A DNA stretch of 64,000 nt from VRUE01 sp036276735 (GCA_036276735.1 DASUOH010000041.1:24528-88527), one strand, 5' to 3'; positions 25,301-34,326 are shown, numbered from the stretch's first letter. Notes: generated by a model from the sequence alone, not told the origin. A program made the numbers and translations.

Positions 25301-27136
25301 ATGGCCACCAGAGACGACCTGCGAAACATCGCGATCATCGCCCACGTCGACCACGGCAAGACGACGCTTGTCGACGCGATGCTGTGGCAGAGCGGGGCCT
25401 TCCGGAAGGGCCAGGACGTCGCCGAGCGCGTCATGGACTCGATGGACCTCGAGCGCGAGAAGGGGATCACCATCCTCGCCAAGAACACCGCCGTCCGCTA
25501 CGGCGACGTCAAGCTCAACATCGTCGACACGCCGGGGCACGCCGACTTCGGCGGCGAGGTCGAGCGAGGCCTGACCATGGTCGACGGGGTCCTGCTCCTC
25601 GTCGACGCCTCCGAGGGTCCCCTGCCCCAGACCCGGTTCGTGCTGCGCAAGGCGCTCGAGGCGAAGCTGCCGGTGATCCTGGTCGTAAACAAGGTCGACC
25701 GACCCGACGCCCGCATCGCCGAGGTCGTCGACGAGGTCTACGAGCTCTTCATGGACCTGGGCGCCGACGACGAGCAGATCGACTTCCCGATCGTCTACAC
25801 CAACGCAAAAGCCGGCTGGGCCGCGCTAGAGGAAGGCGTCGAGGGCACCGACCTCTCGCCCCTGGTCGACCTGATGCTGGAGAGGATCCCGGCCCCCGAG
25901 CACGACCCCGACCACCCGTTCCAGGCGCATGTCACGAACCTCGACGCCGACCCCTACGTCGGCCGGCTGGCGCTCTGCCGAGTCCGCAACGGCAGCGTCC
26001 GCGCCGGCCAGCAGATCGCCTGGTGCCGCGCCGACGGCAGCGTCGAGCGGGCGACGCTCAGCGAGCTGTACGTGACCGAAGCGCTCGACCGGGTCGCAGC
26101 CAAGGAGGCCGGCCCGGGTGAGATCATCGCGGTCGCCGGCCTGCCCGAGGTGACGATTGGCGAGACCCTCGCCGACCCCAGCGACCCGCGCCCGCTGCCA
26201 ATCATTGCCGTGGACGAGCCCTCGCTCTCGATGGTCGTCGGCATCAACACCTCGCCGCTGGCAGGGACCGAGGGCAGCAAGCTGACCGCCCGACAGATCC
26301 GCTCGCGGCTCGACGCCGAGCTGGTCGGCAATGTCTCGATTCGCGTCCGCGACACGGAAAGGCCAGACGCCTGGGAGGTACAGGGGCGCGGCGAGCTGCA
26401 GCTGGTCGTCCTGCTCGAGATGATGCGGCGCGAAGGCTTCGAGCTGACCGCGGGCCAGCCGCGTGTGATCACGCGCGAGATCGACGGCACGGTCCACGAG
26501 CCAGTCGAGCGGCTGACCGTCGACGTCCCCGAGGAGCACGTCGGCGCCGTCACTCAGCTGCTCGCGGGCCGCAAGGGCCGACTCGAGCAAATGGTCAACC
26601 ACTCGACCGGCTGGGTGCGAATGGACTACCTGGTGCCGGCGCGTGGCCTGATCGGTTTGCGGACCGAGTTCCTCACCGAGACCCGTGGCGCCGGCCTCCT
26701 GCACCACGTCTTCGACCGTTGGGAGCCGTGGGCAGGCGAGCTGCGCACCCGCGCAACCGGCTCGCTCGTCGCCGACCGTCGCGGCATGAGCGCGAGTTAC
26801 GCGCTCTTGAGCCTCCAGGAGCGCGGCACGCTCTTCGTCGGACCGGGGGAAGCGGTCTACGAGGGGATGATCGTCGGTGAGAACGCCCGCGCCGACGACC
26901 TCGACGTCAACGCGATCAAGGAAAAGCAGCAGACCAACATGCGTGCTGCCTCCGCCGACGTCCTGGTACGACTCTCACCGCCGAAACGGCTCTCACTGGA
27001 GGCAGCGCTTGAGTTTCTGCGCGACGACGAGTGCGTCGAAGTGACGCCCGAGTCGGTGCGCCTGCGCAAGGTCGAGCTCGACAAGGTCAGGCGGCAGAAG
27101 GCGGCACGTCAAAGCCCTGCTGCGGCGCCTCGCTGA
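25301..27136 (+). CDS. typA: Translational GTPase TypA/BipA
   Basis: A 611-residue ribosome-associated translational GTPase. The G-domain has IIAHVDHGKTTLVDAML (residues about 10-26, P-loop), MDLEREKGITI (switch I), VDTPGHADFGGEVERG (G3) and VVNKVDRPDA (G4). Domain II/III, the EF-G-like domains and the TypA-specific C-terminus (LVPARGLIGLRTEFLT and ENARADDLDVN) follow. The ATG at 25301 gives the normal family N-terminus but has no visible ribosome-binding site, so leaderless or weakly initiated translation is possible. Its 3' end overlaps the convergent membrane gene by 50 bp. Confidence 0.95.
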   Translation: MATRDDLRNIAIIAHVDHGKTTLVDAMLWQSGAFRKGQDVAERVMDSMDLEREKGITILAKNTAVRYGDVKLNIVDTPGHADFGGEVERGLTMVDGVLLLVDASEGPLPQTRFVLRKALEAKLPVILVVNKVDRPDARIAEVVDEVYELFMDLGADDEQIDFPIVYTNAKAGWAALEEGVEGTDLSPLVDLMLERIPAPEHDPDHPFQAHVTNLDADPYVGRLALCRVRNGSVRAGQQIAWCRADGSVERATLSELYVTEALDRVAAKEAGPGEIIAVAGLPEVTIGETLADPSDPRPLPIIAVDEPSLSMVVGINTSPLAGTEGSKLTARQIRSRLDAELVGNVSIRVRDTERPDAWEVQGRGELQLVVLLEMMRREGFELTAGQPRVITREIDGTVHEPVERLTVDVPEEHVGAVTQLLAGRKGRLEQMVNHSTGWVRMDYLVPARGLIGLRTEFLTETRGAGLLHHVFDRWEPWAGELRTRATGSLVADRRGMSASYALLSLQERGTLFVGPGEAVYEGMIVGENARADDLDVNAIKEKQQTNMRAASADVLVRLSPPKRLSLEAALEFLRDDECVEVTPESVRLRKVELDKVRRQKAARQSPAAAPR

Positions 27137-27821
27137 CACCGCCGCCGAGCTCGAAGTACATGATCGCGACGGCAAGGGAGGCGATCGGTGCAGTCAAGGC
27201 GCTTGCGATGACGCTGGCGAGGTAGGCGATCCCGGCACCGTCCGATATCGCGAGACCTAGCGCCCCCACGGCGATGCCGACGGCCGCGGCGATCAGGAAA
27301 GTGATGAAGAGGACGAGGAAGACCGACCAGCCGACCCCCTTGACAAGGCTCCGACTGCGGCCGAAGGCCTCGATCGCCCCGACACGCTCGACGACTATCG
27401 CGGGCGGGCCGAGCGACCAGATCGTCAGCAGGATGAGGCCCGGCACCACCAAGAGGATGAAGCCGATCGCCACGCCGACCGTGTAGAGGATCGTGAAGAG
27501 GACGAGGGATCCGATCGCCGGGGCCGCCGCCGAGAAGAGGTCGCCGACCGTGCTGTCGCGCCGGCCGTCGCGAACGTCCTGGACCAGCTTTACGACGACG
27601 CCGGTGTAGAGGGCATGACCGGCGAGGCTCAAGGGGATCGCCAGAAGGAGCAAACCGTCGCTGTCCGCCTCGCTTAGAAGCAGGGAGATCAGTTCGACGA
27701 CGGCGAAGACGAGGAGCGCGCTGCCCAGCAACGGCCCGAGGTTGTCCCGGTAGACCGAGAACGTCTCGCTGATGACGCGGCCCGGCTCGAGTCGCTTGAC
27801 GGGCGGGTTTGCCATCTCCAT
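27087..27821 (-). CDS. Multi-pass membrane protein, DUF7847/YciC-like
   Basis: A 244-residue protein with about six hydrophobic segments and the pattern RVISETFSVYRDNLGPLLGSALLVF at its start, followed by GHALYTGVVVKLVQDVRDGRRDSTVGDLF and FILLVVPGLILLTIWSLGPPAIVVERVGAIEAFGRSRSLVKG. This resembles the glycerophosphoryl-diester phosphodiesterase membrane domain/YciC group of unknown function. Its 3' end overlaps typA by 50 bp, tail to tail. Start codon ATG at 27821 or two codons later. Confidence 0.7.
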   Translation of the reverse strand: MEMANPPVKRLEPGRVISETFSVYRDNLGPLLGSALLVFAVVELISLLLSEADSDGLLLLAIPLSLAGHALYTGVVVKLVQDVRDGRRDSTVGDLFSAAAPAIGSLVLFTILYTVGVAIGFILLVVPGLILLTIWSLGPPAIVVERVGAIEAFGRSRSLVKGVGWSVFLVLFITFLIAAAVGIAVGALGLAISDGAGIAYLASVIASALTAPIASLAVAIMYFELGGGVSEAPQQGFDVPPSAA

Positions 27822-27858
27822 GCGGGCGATCCTAAGCCCGTCCGCCGGACAACAAAAT

Positions 27859-27907
27859 GCCGACGGGCCAAAAAGGGGACTCTGGGTCCCGTTTTCGGCC
27901 CGTCGGC
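27859..27907. terminator. Long hairpin after acyl-CoA dehydrogenase
   Basis: Arms GCCGACGGGCC (27859-27869) and GGCCCGTCGGC (27897-27907) are perfect 11-bp complements; the inner part AAAA-GGGAC-TCTG-GTCCC-TTTT extends the stem with only small bulges. It is 25 bp past the stop of the acyl-CoA dehydrogenase (minus) and just upstream of the divergently oriented membrane gene start, so it ends the dehydrogenase transcript. Confidence 0.8.
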
Positions 27908-27932
27908 GAGGAGCGCGGTGGCGCTGGTGGCG

Positions 27933-29162
27933 CTAGACCGTCGCGGCTGCCTGCGCGGCCTGGCTGCTCTCCGACGCCTTCGCCGCGGCTTCCGCCTCCG
28001 GGGTCGGCTCGTTGGCCTGGCGGGGCAGCAGCACTTCTTTGGCGATCACGAGGCGCTGGATCTGGCTGGTGCCCTCGTAGAGCTGCATGATCTTCGCGTC
28101 GCGCATCAGTTTCTCGACCGGGTACTCCTTGATGAAGCCGTAGCCGCCGTAGACCTGCACGGCGTCGACGGTGATCTCCATCGCCGAGTCGGCGGCGAAG
28201 CGCTTGGCCATCGAGGAGACCTTGCTGTTGCGCACGCCCTGGTCGAGCAGGACGGCCGAGCTCCAGACCAGCAGGCGGGCCGCCTCGACCTTGGTCGCCA
28301 TGTCGGCGATCATGAACTGGATCGCCTGGTGCATCGCGATCGGCACGCCGAACTGAACCCTTTCCTTGGAGTACTCGGTCGCGTATTCGAGGGCGGCGCG
28401 GCCGATCCCGACCGCCATCGCCGAGACGCCCGGGCGGGTGCGGTCGAGGGTCATCATCGCCAGCTTGAAGCCCTTGTTCTCCTCGCCGATCAGATTCTCG
28501 GCGGGGACCTCGACTTCGTCGAAGGAGATGGTCGCGGTGTTGGACGCCCGCTGGCCCATCTTGTCCTCCTTCTTGTCGACCGTGACTCCGGGGGAGTCGG
28601 CGTCGACGACGAAGGCGCTGATGCCGCGGTGGCCCGCCTCTGGGTCGGTCTTGGCGTAAACCGTGAACCAGTCGGCGTAGCTGCCGTTGGTGATGAAGCA
28701 CTTGGAGCCGCTGAGGACGTACTTGTCGCCCTGCTTGACGGCGCGGGTCTTCATGCCGGAGACGTCGGAGCCCGCGTCGGGCTCGGTCAGGCAGAAGGAG
28801 GCGAGCTTCTTGTCCTCGGTCAGCATGCCGAGGTACTTCTTCTTGGTCTCCTCGGAGCCGCCGAGGGTGACCGGGGCAGAGGCGAGGCCGTTGGCCATCA
28901 GCGAGGTGCCGATGCCCGAGCAGCCCCAGCCCATCTCCTCCTCAATTAGGCAGCCGGAGAGGTAGTCGAGGCCGGGCCCGCCGTAGGCCTCGGGGATGTG
29001 GGTGTTCATCAGCCCCACTTCCCAGGCCTGGTCGATGATGTCCTGCGGCCAGGTGCCCTCTTTGTCGTACTCCCAGGCGACCCTCCGCATCTCTTTCTCT
29101 GCGAAGTTGTGCGCCAGCTCGCGCAGATCCTTCTGCTCGTCGGTCAGGGTGAAGTCAACCAC
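27933..29162 (-). CDS. Acyl-CoA dehydrogenase
   Basis: A 409-residue FAD enzyme that makes the trans-2 double bond in acyl-CoA during beta-oxidation. Family segments are LTEPDAGSDVSGMKTRAV (residues about 124-141), FITNGSYADW (flavin contact), and the catalytic glutamate in IMQLYEGTSQIQRL (residues about 365-378). It resembles short/medium-chain types. A 35-residue Ala/Glu tail follows the fold. Its upstream region carries the palindromic operator at 29219, shared with the P450 and aldehyde dehydrogenase genes. Confidence 0.92.
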   Translation of the reverse strand: MVDFTLTDEQKDLRELAHNFAEKEMRRVAWEYDKEGTWPQDIIDQAWEVGLMNTHIPEAYGGPGLDYLSGCLIEEEMGWGCSGIGTSLMANGLASAPVTLGGSEETKKKYLGMLTEDKKLASFCLTEPDAGSDVSGMKTRAVKQGDKYVLSGSKCFITNGSYADWFTVYAKTDPEAGHRGISAFVVDADSPGVTVDKKEDKMGQRASNTATISFDEVEVPAENLIGEENKGFKLAMMTLDRTRPGVSAMAVGIGRAALEYATEYSKERVQFGVPIAMHQAIQFMIADMATKVEAARLLVWSSAVLLDQGVRNSKVSSMAKRFAADSAMEITVDAVQVYGGYGFIKEYPVEKLMRDAKIMQLYEGTSQIQRLVIAKEVLLPRQANEPTPEAEAAAKASESSQAAQAAATV

Positions 29163-29218
29163 TGCTCGAAGCTCCTTTTCTCGGTGGGAGTGGCCTTGCT
29201 CGGCCGATCACGGACCGA

Positions 29219-29240
29219 TTGACTGGTCAGTCAACCAGTC
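29219..29240. promoter_or_regulatory. TetR-type operator upstream of acyl-CoA dehydrogenase
   Basis: TTGACT-GGTC-AGTCAA is a perfect interrupted palindrome, and the overlapping GACTGGT-N6-ACCAGTC extends it to 29240. It follows the pattern TTGRCTGRYCAGYCAA found before the P450 (12115) and aldehyde dehydrogenase (60760) genes. Such sites are typical of TetR regulators of fatty-acid degradation. It lies between the divergent genes starting at 29162 and 29291. Confidence 0.6.
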
Positions 29241-29290
29241 TCAAAGGGTACAGAACGGGGCCGCGGATCGGGGCGGCGTACCCTTGGTCG

Positions 29291-29752
29291 ATGGCGGCCC
29301 CCCTGGCGGCACTCGGAATCCAGAGTGGCTACGTGCTCGCCGCGATCACCCTGGTCGCGCTGCCGGTGGCGGCGATCGCCTTCGCCCGCTCGGGGCCGGC
29401 CTGGCGCAGCATCGGCAAAGGGCCGCTCTCGATCGAGCAGGCGCTCCCCCCGCCGCGCGTCGGCGGCGGCGAGCCGCCGGTCGACGTGGCGATACAGGCG
29501 GCGGAGGCGCGGCAGATGCTCGAGGCGAAGTCGTTCCGGCGCCAGCGGCGGGGCGAAGCGGCGCTCGACGTCGAGGCGGAGGTTGCCCGCCTGCTTGACT
29601 CTCCCTCCGCCCGCCCCGGGATCGACGCGGCGCTGCGGGCCGAGGTGAGGGACCTCGTCGTCGCCCGTAACGAACGGCGCATGAGGGCCGGCGAGGAGCC
29701 GCTCGACGTCGAGGCGGAGGTCGAGCGCCAGCTTGGCGATCTCATAGGATGA
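29291..29752 (+). CDS. Membrane-anchored hypothetical protein with repeats
   Basis: A 153-residue protein with one N-terminal membrane segment (residues about 8-32, GYVLAAITLVALPVAAIAFA) and a charged cytosolic part. Two similar motifs, ALDVEAEVARLLD (residues about 92-104) and PLDVEAEVERQLG near the end, form an internal repeat. The region between is helical. The family is unknown. It starts an apparent operon with the next two genes. Confidence 0.6.
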   Translation: MAAPLAALGIQSGYVLAAITLVALPVAAIAFARSGPAWRSIGKGPLSIEQALPPPRVGGGEPPVDVAIQAAEARQMLEAKSFRRQRRGEAALDVEAEVARLLDSPSARPGIDAALRAEVRDLVVARNERRMRAGEEPLDVEAEVERQLGDLIG

Positions 29753-29759
29753 GCGCCCG

Positions 29760-30110
29760 ATGGCAGGCGGCGACAACCTTTACGAGGTCGAGGAGCTCCT
29801 CGTCCAGCCCGGCACCTACTTCAACCCTCAGACCGAGGTGATCGTCGTCGTCGACGACTCCGCCTCGCTCGACCAGGAGGTCTTCAACATGGAGGCCTAC
29901 GAGGGCGTCGACTGGGTGCGGATCTCCGACGACGTCCCGATCGACGAGGACGCCCGCGACGAAGCCCTGGAGAGCTTCCAGACCACCCACCATCCCGGCG
30001 CAGCCGTCGCGGTCTCCGAAACGGCGCTAGAAGCGAACGACGACGACTTGGGCGACCGCGACGACGATCGCGACGACCCGCCGCCCGGCCCCGACGCCGA
30101 GGAGGAGTGA
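29760..30110 (+). CDS. Acidic hypothetical protein
   Basis: A 116-residue very acidic protein beginning MAGGDNLYEVEELLVQPGTYFNPQTEVIVVVDDSASLDQ. The N-terminal half looks folded (beta-alpha alternation), and the C-terminal 30 residues are Asp/Pro-rich and probably disordered (DDDLGDRDDDRDD). It sits between the membrane protein and bcp, and its TGA overlaps the bcp ATG. The function is unknown. Confidence 0.6.
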   Translation: MAGGDNLYEVEELLVQPGTYFNPQTEVIVVVDDSASLDQEVFNMEAYEGVDWVRISDDVPIDEDARDEALESFQTTHHPGAAVAVSETALEANDDDLGDRDDDRDDPPPGPDAEEE

Positions 30111-30583
30111 TGCTGGAGGCAGGACAGGACGCCCCTGACTTCACGCTGCCTGACCAGGACGGCAGCGAGCTGACGCTCTCCGAGCTGCGCGGGCAGACGG
30201 TCGTTTTCTACTTCTATCCCCGCGCCGACACCCCCGGCTGCACGACGCAGGCCTGCAGCGCGCGCGACCGCGGCGACGAGTACGGGAAGGCCGGCGCGCG
30301 GGTGATCGGCGTCTCCCCCGACTCGGTCGAGGATGTCAAGAAGTTCGCCGAAAAGTACGACCTCGACTTCACCCTGCTGGCCGATGCCGACCACGAGGTG
30401 GCCGAGCGGTACGAAACCTGGGGCGAAAAGTCGATGTATGGCAAGAAATACTGGGGGGTGCAGCGGGCGACGTTCGTGATCGCCCCCGACGGCAGGATTG
30501 CCAGGGTCTTCCCGAAGGTGTCGCCCAAGACGCACGACGACGTCGTCCTGGACGCGCTCGCGGATCTCGCCGCAACCTCTTAG
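30110..30583 (+). CDS. bcp: Bcp-type peroxiredoxin
   Basis: A 157-residue thiol peroxidase of the Bcp/PrxQ type, reducing H2O2 and organic hydroperoxides with thioredoxin. It has FYFYPRADTPGCTTQAC (residues about 35-51) with peroxidatic cysteine TPGC and the resolving cysteine five residues later, the usual PrxQ spacing. KYWGVQRATFVIAPDGRIARVF is the C-terminal strand. The ATG at 30110 overlaps the upstream stop (TGATG) and has GGAGGAG ahead of it. Confidence 0.93.
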   Translation: MLEAGQDAPDFTLPDQDGSELTLSELRGQTVVFYFYPRADTPGCTTQACSARDRGDEYGKAGARVIGVSPDSVEDVKKFAEKYDLDFTLLADADHEVAERYETWGEKSMYGKKYWGVQRATFVIAPDGRIARVFPKVSPKTHDDVVLDALADLAATS

Positions 30584-31038
30584 GTCGTCGGCGACAGTTC
30601 GGCGCGGCGACAGACCAAGCTCCGAACTCGCTTCGCGGCCTCCTCCGGCTCCTCATGCTCCCAGACTCGGAGCACCTCCCAACCGGCGTTGCGAAGCGTT
30701 TGGTCGTTCGCTCTGTCTCTCGCCACGTTGCGATCGAGCTTCGCCTGCCAATAGTTGGAGTTCGTCGATGGCGACACCCCGTGCATGGGGCATCGGTGCC
30801 AAAAGCACCCGTCGACGAACACGGCGACCCTAGCGCCAGGGAACACGACGTCGGCCCGGCAGCGAACGTCTTGGGTCGGCCGCCTGTTCTTGAAGAAGCG
30901 GAGACCGAGGCGATGGAGTGCGGAGCGGAGAGCCCGCTCAGGGCCAGTGTCCTCCCCGTGATTGCCCTGCATGACGCGGCGGACACCCTCGGAGCTGGCC
31001 GGAGGCGCCGGCGGAAGTTGCAGGCAACGGCTCGTCAT
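30580..31038 (-). CDS. vsr: Very short patch repair endonuclease Vsr
   Basis: A 152-residue nuclease that nicks 5' of the T in T:G mismatches arising when 5-methylcytosine deaminates. It has TGPERALRSALHRLGLRFF, DVVFPGARVAVFVDGCFWHRCPMH (catalytic aspartates and the zinc-binding Cys/His set), the TNSNYWQAKLDRNVARDR segment and GWEVLRVWEHE. The N-terminal extension of 22 residues is plausible for the family. It is divergent from the m5C methyltransferase 38 bp away, the usual partner. Confidence 0.92.
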   Translation of the reverse strand: MTSRCLQLPPAPPASSEGVRRVMQGNHGEDTGPERALRSALHRLGLRFFKNRRPTQDVRCRADVVFPGARVAVFVDGCFWHRCPMHGVSPSTNSNYWQAKLDRNVARDRANDQTLRNAGWEVLRVWEHEEPEEAAKRVRSLVCRRAELSPTT

Positions 31039-31076
31039 CTCAGGTTCGTCGGCCGGCCTTCATATGGTTCGTGGCG

Positions 31077-32201
31077 ATGAACGCGGTAAGTCTCTTCACT
31101 GGGGCAGGTGGCCTAGACATCGGCTGTGAGCGAGCCGGCTTCGCGACGCGGGCTGCGGTCGAGATTAATGAACAGGCTCGAAAGACGCTGCTCGCAAACA
31201 GGACGGCGTTCTTCCCCGCCCTAACGCCAGAGGCCATATTTGACGACATAGGCGCCTTGGATTACGAGGCGCTGCTCAGGGCGGCAGGCGTCGACGTCGG
31301 AGAGGTCGACCTCGTGCATGGAGGGCCCCCGTGCACGCCATTTTCGAAGAGCGGATACTGGCTCGAGTACAAGCGCGCGGGCAAAGATCCGAAGGCATCG
31401 CTCTTGGACGACTACGTCGATGCGCTGGTCGCGATCCAACCAAAGGCTTTCCTGATGGAGAACGTCTTTGCGCTCACCTACAAGAATCACAATCGAGCCG
31501 TATTGGACCGCTTTGCGGCGAGAGCCGTGCGCGCGGGCTATACCTTCGACCTGAAGGCGGTTGTCGCGGCGGACTACGGGGTGCCCCAGCTCCGCCAGCG
31601 CGTGCTCTGCGTTGGTTTGCGACAAGATCTCGTCGACTCCCCGGCACGCGCCTACGAGTTTCCCTTCCCGGCGCCAACGCACTCGGGACCGCATGAGACG
31701 CGAACCAACTACGACCGCACCCTTGTCCCTCACGCGACGGCGCGGGAGGCTCTCAAGGGGCTCACCGCCAAGGCGAACCCACCGGAGCCGGAGGAGGTGG
31801 TCGAAGGGACCTACGAGCAAGAGCTTCGAGGGGTGCCGCCAGGCGATAACTACCTTTTCTGGACGGAGAGGCGTGGGCATCCAGATCCGCGCTTCGGCTG
31901 GCGAAAACGCTATTGGACGTTCTTGCTCAAGCTTCATCCAGACCGCCCAGCCCCAACTATCCAAGCCCAGCCTGGGCCGTGGGTAGGCCCATTCCACTGG
32001 CGCAACCGGAGACTGCGGGTAGCCGAGGTGAAGCGCCTTATGACTTTCCCCGATGAGTTCCACGTCAGTGGATCGAGACGAGACCAGCAGCTGCAATTAG
32101 GGAACGCCGTCCCGCCACTCTTGGCCACCGTCGTCTCGAGCGCGATCGCTCGCGAGCTTCGTCGACTTGGCGCCCACCAGCCGGCTGCCTTGGCCGCTTA
32201 G
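31077..32201 (+). CDS. DNA (cytosine-5-)-methyltransferase
   Basis: A 374-residue C5-cytosine methyltransferase. Motif I is LFTGAGGLDIG (residues about 6-16), motif IV is GGPPCTPFSKSG with the catalytic cysteine (residue about 87), motif VI is MENVFALT, motif VIII is QLRQRV, and motif X is LGNAVPP near the end. The target-recognition region lies between motifs VIII and IX. It methylates the sequence cut by the adjacent endonuclease, protecting host DNA. The sequence has lower GC and more A/T-ending codons than the neighbours. An in-frame GTG at 31071 is an alternative start. Confidence 0.92.
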   Translation: MNAVSLFTGAGGLDIGCERAGFATRAAVEINEQARKTLLANRTAFFPALTPEAIFDDIGALDYEALLRAAGVDVGEVDLVHGGPPCTPFSKSGYWLEYKRAGKDPKASLLDDYVDALVAIQPKAFLMENVFALTYKNHNRAVLDRFAARAVRAGYTFDLKAVVAADYGVPQLRQRVLCVGLRQDLVDSPARAYEFPFPAPTHSGPHETRTNYDRTLVPHATAREALKGLTAKANPPEPEEVVEGTYEQELRGVPPGDNYLFWTERRGHPDPRFGWRKRYWTFLLKLHPDRPAPTIQAQPGPWVGPFHWRNRRLRVAEVKRLMTFPDEFHVSGSRRDQQLQLGNAVPPLLATVVSSAIARELRRLGAHQPAALAA

Positions 32202-32205
32202 GCAC

Positions 32206-33264
32206 GTGGGCCTGAAGGTTGACCTCAGCCGGGCTCAGGACGTTCTAGACAAGGCCGTCGAGTGGGCACGATCAGAGCGCCCGGTTCCCAACGAGTGGTC
32301 GGCTTGGACCGAGCGCATCGACGCATCGCCCTCGAAGACCTTCACGCCGGCACTTGGCACGGCACTCTTAGCGAAGGCGACGAACCCGGCCGTCGACGCC
32401 CTCGCCTTAAAGGCGTCCAGCGGCCGCACCGCCTACTCCGCGCGAGCCGTCTCCGAGAAGGTGCTCGTCCCCGGCGCCGTCAGTCACGGATACAACCTTC
32501 GAGCAACCGGGCGGCAGCCACTCAACAATCAGCCTTTCTTCCGCTACGACCGCATCGACACGATCGATCGCATCCATCAGAGGGCAAGGCCCTTCTTGCC
32601 TGACTTGATCTCCGCCTGCGAAGAGATCAACGAGCTGGATGCCGGTGGTGCGCTGGCGGCACTTGCTGCCTTCCTGCGAGTCCGGCTGGCAGCGGCGCAA
32701 GAGGACAACGTTCGTCTTGGAACGAGTGACTTTTCGGTGCGGCGCCTAGTGGAGCTGGCTGAGGAATTCATCGCGTCGAATCCGGAAGGCGGCCGCCGGG
32801 GCCAAGCTTTCGTGGCCGCCGCGTTCGACCTCGCCTTTCCGAGCGTGCAGAGCCGGCGTATCAACGATCCGAGCCGTCGGTTTCCTGGTGACGTCCAAAT
32901 CCTCGACGGCAAGGACATCGTCCTCGCCGTCGAGGTGCGGCAAAAGCCGGTCACTTACATCGAGGCGCTCCAGTTCGCCGAAAGCCTGCGAAAGCAGGGA
33001 GTCTCCACGGGCCTTATGACCCTGCTCGGACGCGACCAGCCCCGTCTTGACGGATACGACCTGATGGTCGACGCAGATCGCATGCACGGCGTGCTGCTCA
33101 CCGCTGTGCATGACGTCCGGGGCCTTCTGACTGCGGCGTTCACGTGGAGTGGGCGATCGCTCGCCCCGGCTCTGAACGAGTTTCCCCGGCGGATGCTCGT
33201 CAGGCTCGAAGAGATCGACGCGAGCCGGGCGGGGCTCCAGGAGTGGGCCGACCTCTTCGACTAA
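32206..33264 (+). CDS. Type II restriction endonuclease, SacI-like
   Basis: A 352-residue endonuclease. The likely PD-(D/E)xK core is FPGDVQILDGKDIVLAVEVRQK (residues about 225-246; D, E and R/K), preceded by GRRGQAFVAAAFDLAFPSVQSRRINDPSRR. From memory this matches the SacI restriction-enzyme family (recognition GAGCTC); I cannot verify this by search. It follows the methyltransferase by 4 bp, with GTG start at 32206 (TTG at 32167 is an alternative). GAGCTC is not avoided here (for example 443-448, 17917-17922, 27147-27152), so protection must come from methylation. Confidence 0.75.
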   Translation: MGLKVDLSRAQDVLDKAVEWARSERPVPNEWSAWTERIDASPSKTFTPALGTALLAKATNPAVDALALKASSGRTAYSARAVSEKVLVPGAVSHGYNLRATGRQPLNNQPFFRYDRIDTIDRIHQRARPFLPDLISACEEINELDAGGALAALAAFLRVRLAAAQEDNVRLGTSDFSVRRLVELAEEFIASNPEGGRRGQAFVAAAFDLAFPSVQSRRINDPSRRFPGDVQILDGKDIVLAVEVRQKPVTYIEALQFAESLRKQGVSTGLMTLLGRDQPRLDGYDLMVDADRMHGVLLTAVHDVRGLLTAAFTWSGRSLAPALNEFPRRMLVRLEEIDASRAGLQEWADLFD

Positions 33265-33274
33265 GGCCGTTCCC

Positions 33275-34276
33275 TCAAGCCGTAGCCGCCACGACCACGA
33301 TGTACGTAGCGTAGAGCGCCATCCAGGCGACGACGACGGGCAGCGCGAAGCGGTCACGACGGTGCAGCACCTCGTAAGCGAGGAAGCCGCCGATCAGCCC
33401 CAAGATGATCGAGAAGGTCGCGTTGAAGCTGAGCGCCCAGTCGGTGAAGATCAGACCGATGCCGATCGGAATCGTCGACTGGAAGACCATCGCGCCGGTG
33501 ATGTTGCCCAGCGCCAGCGAGTCCTTGCCCTCGCGGATCCAGAAGAAGCTGTTGACCTTCTCGGGGAGCTCGGTGGCGAGCGGCGCCAGGATCAGCGCCA
33601 GGACGACCGCCTCGACTCCGAGCGACTCAGCGATGTGCAGCAGCTCCTCGACGAAGAGGTGGGCGCCGCCCACCATCGCCCCCAGGCCGACGAGCAGCTG
33701 GACCGCGCAGAGGAGCAGCGAAGGATTGGTGCGGAACTCCTCGCGCCGCTCGAAGATGAGCGGGTCGAGGGTGCCGTGCTCCTGCACCTCGCCGCTTCCG
33801 CGCAGGGTGCGTCGGATATAGACGACATAAGCGAGGATGACGACGATCCCGACCGGGATGCGCAGCGGGTCGGGGGCCCCCCAGGCCATCGCCAACGAGA
33901 CCGCGAAGAAGATCAGGAAGAAGACTAGGTCGCGCTCCAGGGTCGGCCCGTGCGCGTCGAGCTGGAGGCCGGTCTTGCGCCGCTCCCGGTAGATGTAGGC
34001 GAAGAGGCCGACCAGTCCCATCGCCAGGGTGCCGAGCAGGAAGGGAGCGCCGACGATGGCGCCGATCGCGACCTGTTCGGAACCCTCGGCAGCGCTGATC
34101 AGAGCGACAATCGCTATCAGCGTCTCCGGCATCGCGGTGCCGACCGCTGCCAGCAGGCTGCCCACGGCGCCTTCGCCCATCTTGAGCCGGTGGCCCATCC
34201 ACTCGACCGCGTTGGTGAAGAGGAGCGCGCCGGCGAGGATGACGGCGAAGCTCACCACTAGGAGGAGGAATTCCAC
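33275..34276 (-). CDS. Ca2+/Na+ exchanger family transporter
   Basis: A 333-residue membrane protein with about ten hydrophobic segments and the two inverted alpha-repeats of the CaCA family: GTAMPETLIAIVALISAAEGSEQVAIGAIVGAPF (residues about 46-79) and ATELPEKVNSFFWIREGKDSLALGNITGAMVFQ (residues about 230-262). A hydrophilic loop with RREEF separates the halves. It moves Ca2+ against Na+ or H+. It is convergent with the endonuclease gene 10 bp away. Confidence 0.85.
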   Translation of the reverse strand: MEFLLLVVSFAVILAGALLFTNAVEWMGHRLKMGEGAVGSLLAAVGTAMPETLIAIVALISAAEGSEQVAIGAIVGAPFLLGTLAMGLVGLFAYIYRERRKTGLQLDAHGPTLERDLVFFLIFFAVSLAMAWGAPDPLRIPVGIVVILAYVVYIRRTLRGSGEVQEHGTLDPLIFERREEFRTNPSLLLCAVQLLVGLGAMVGGAHLFVEELLHIAESLGVEAVVLALILAPLATELPEKVNSFFWIREGKDSLALGNITGAMVFQSTIPIGIGLIFTDWALSFNATFSIILGLIGGFLAYEVLHRRDRFALPVVVAWMALYATYIVVVAATA

Positions 34277-34326
34277 GGCGGGCAGCCTATGCGACGGGTG
34301 CGGCGGGCAGCTTCAGCCTGGCGGAG

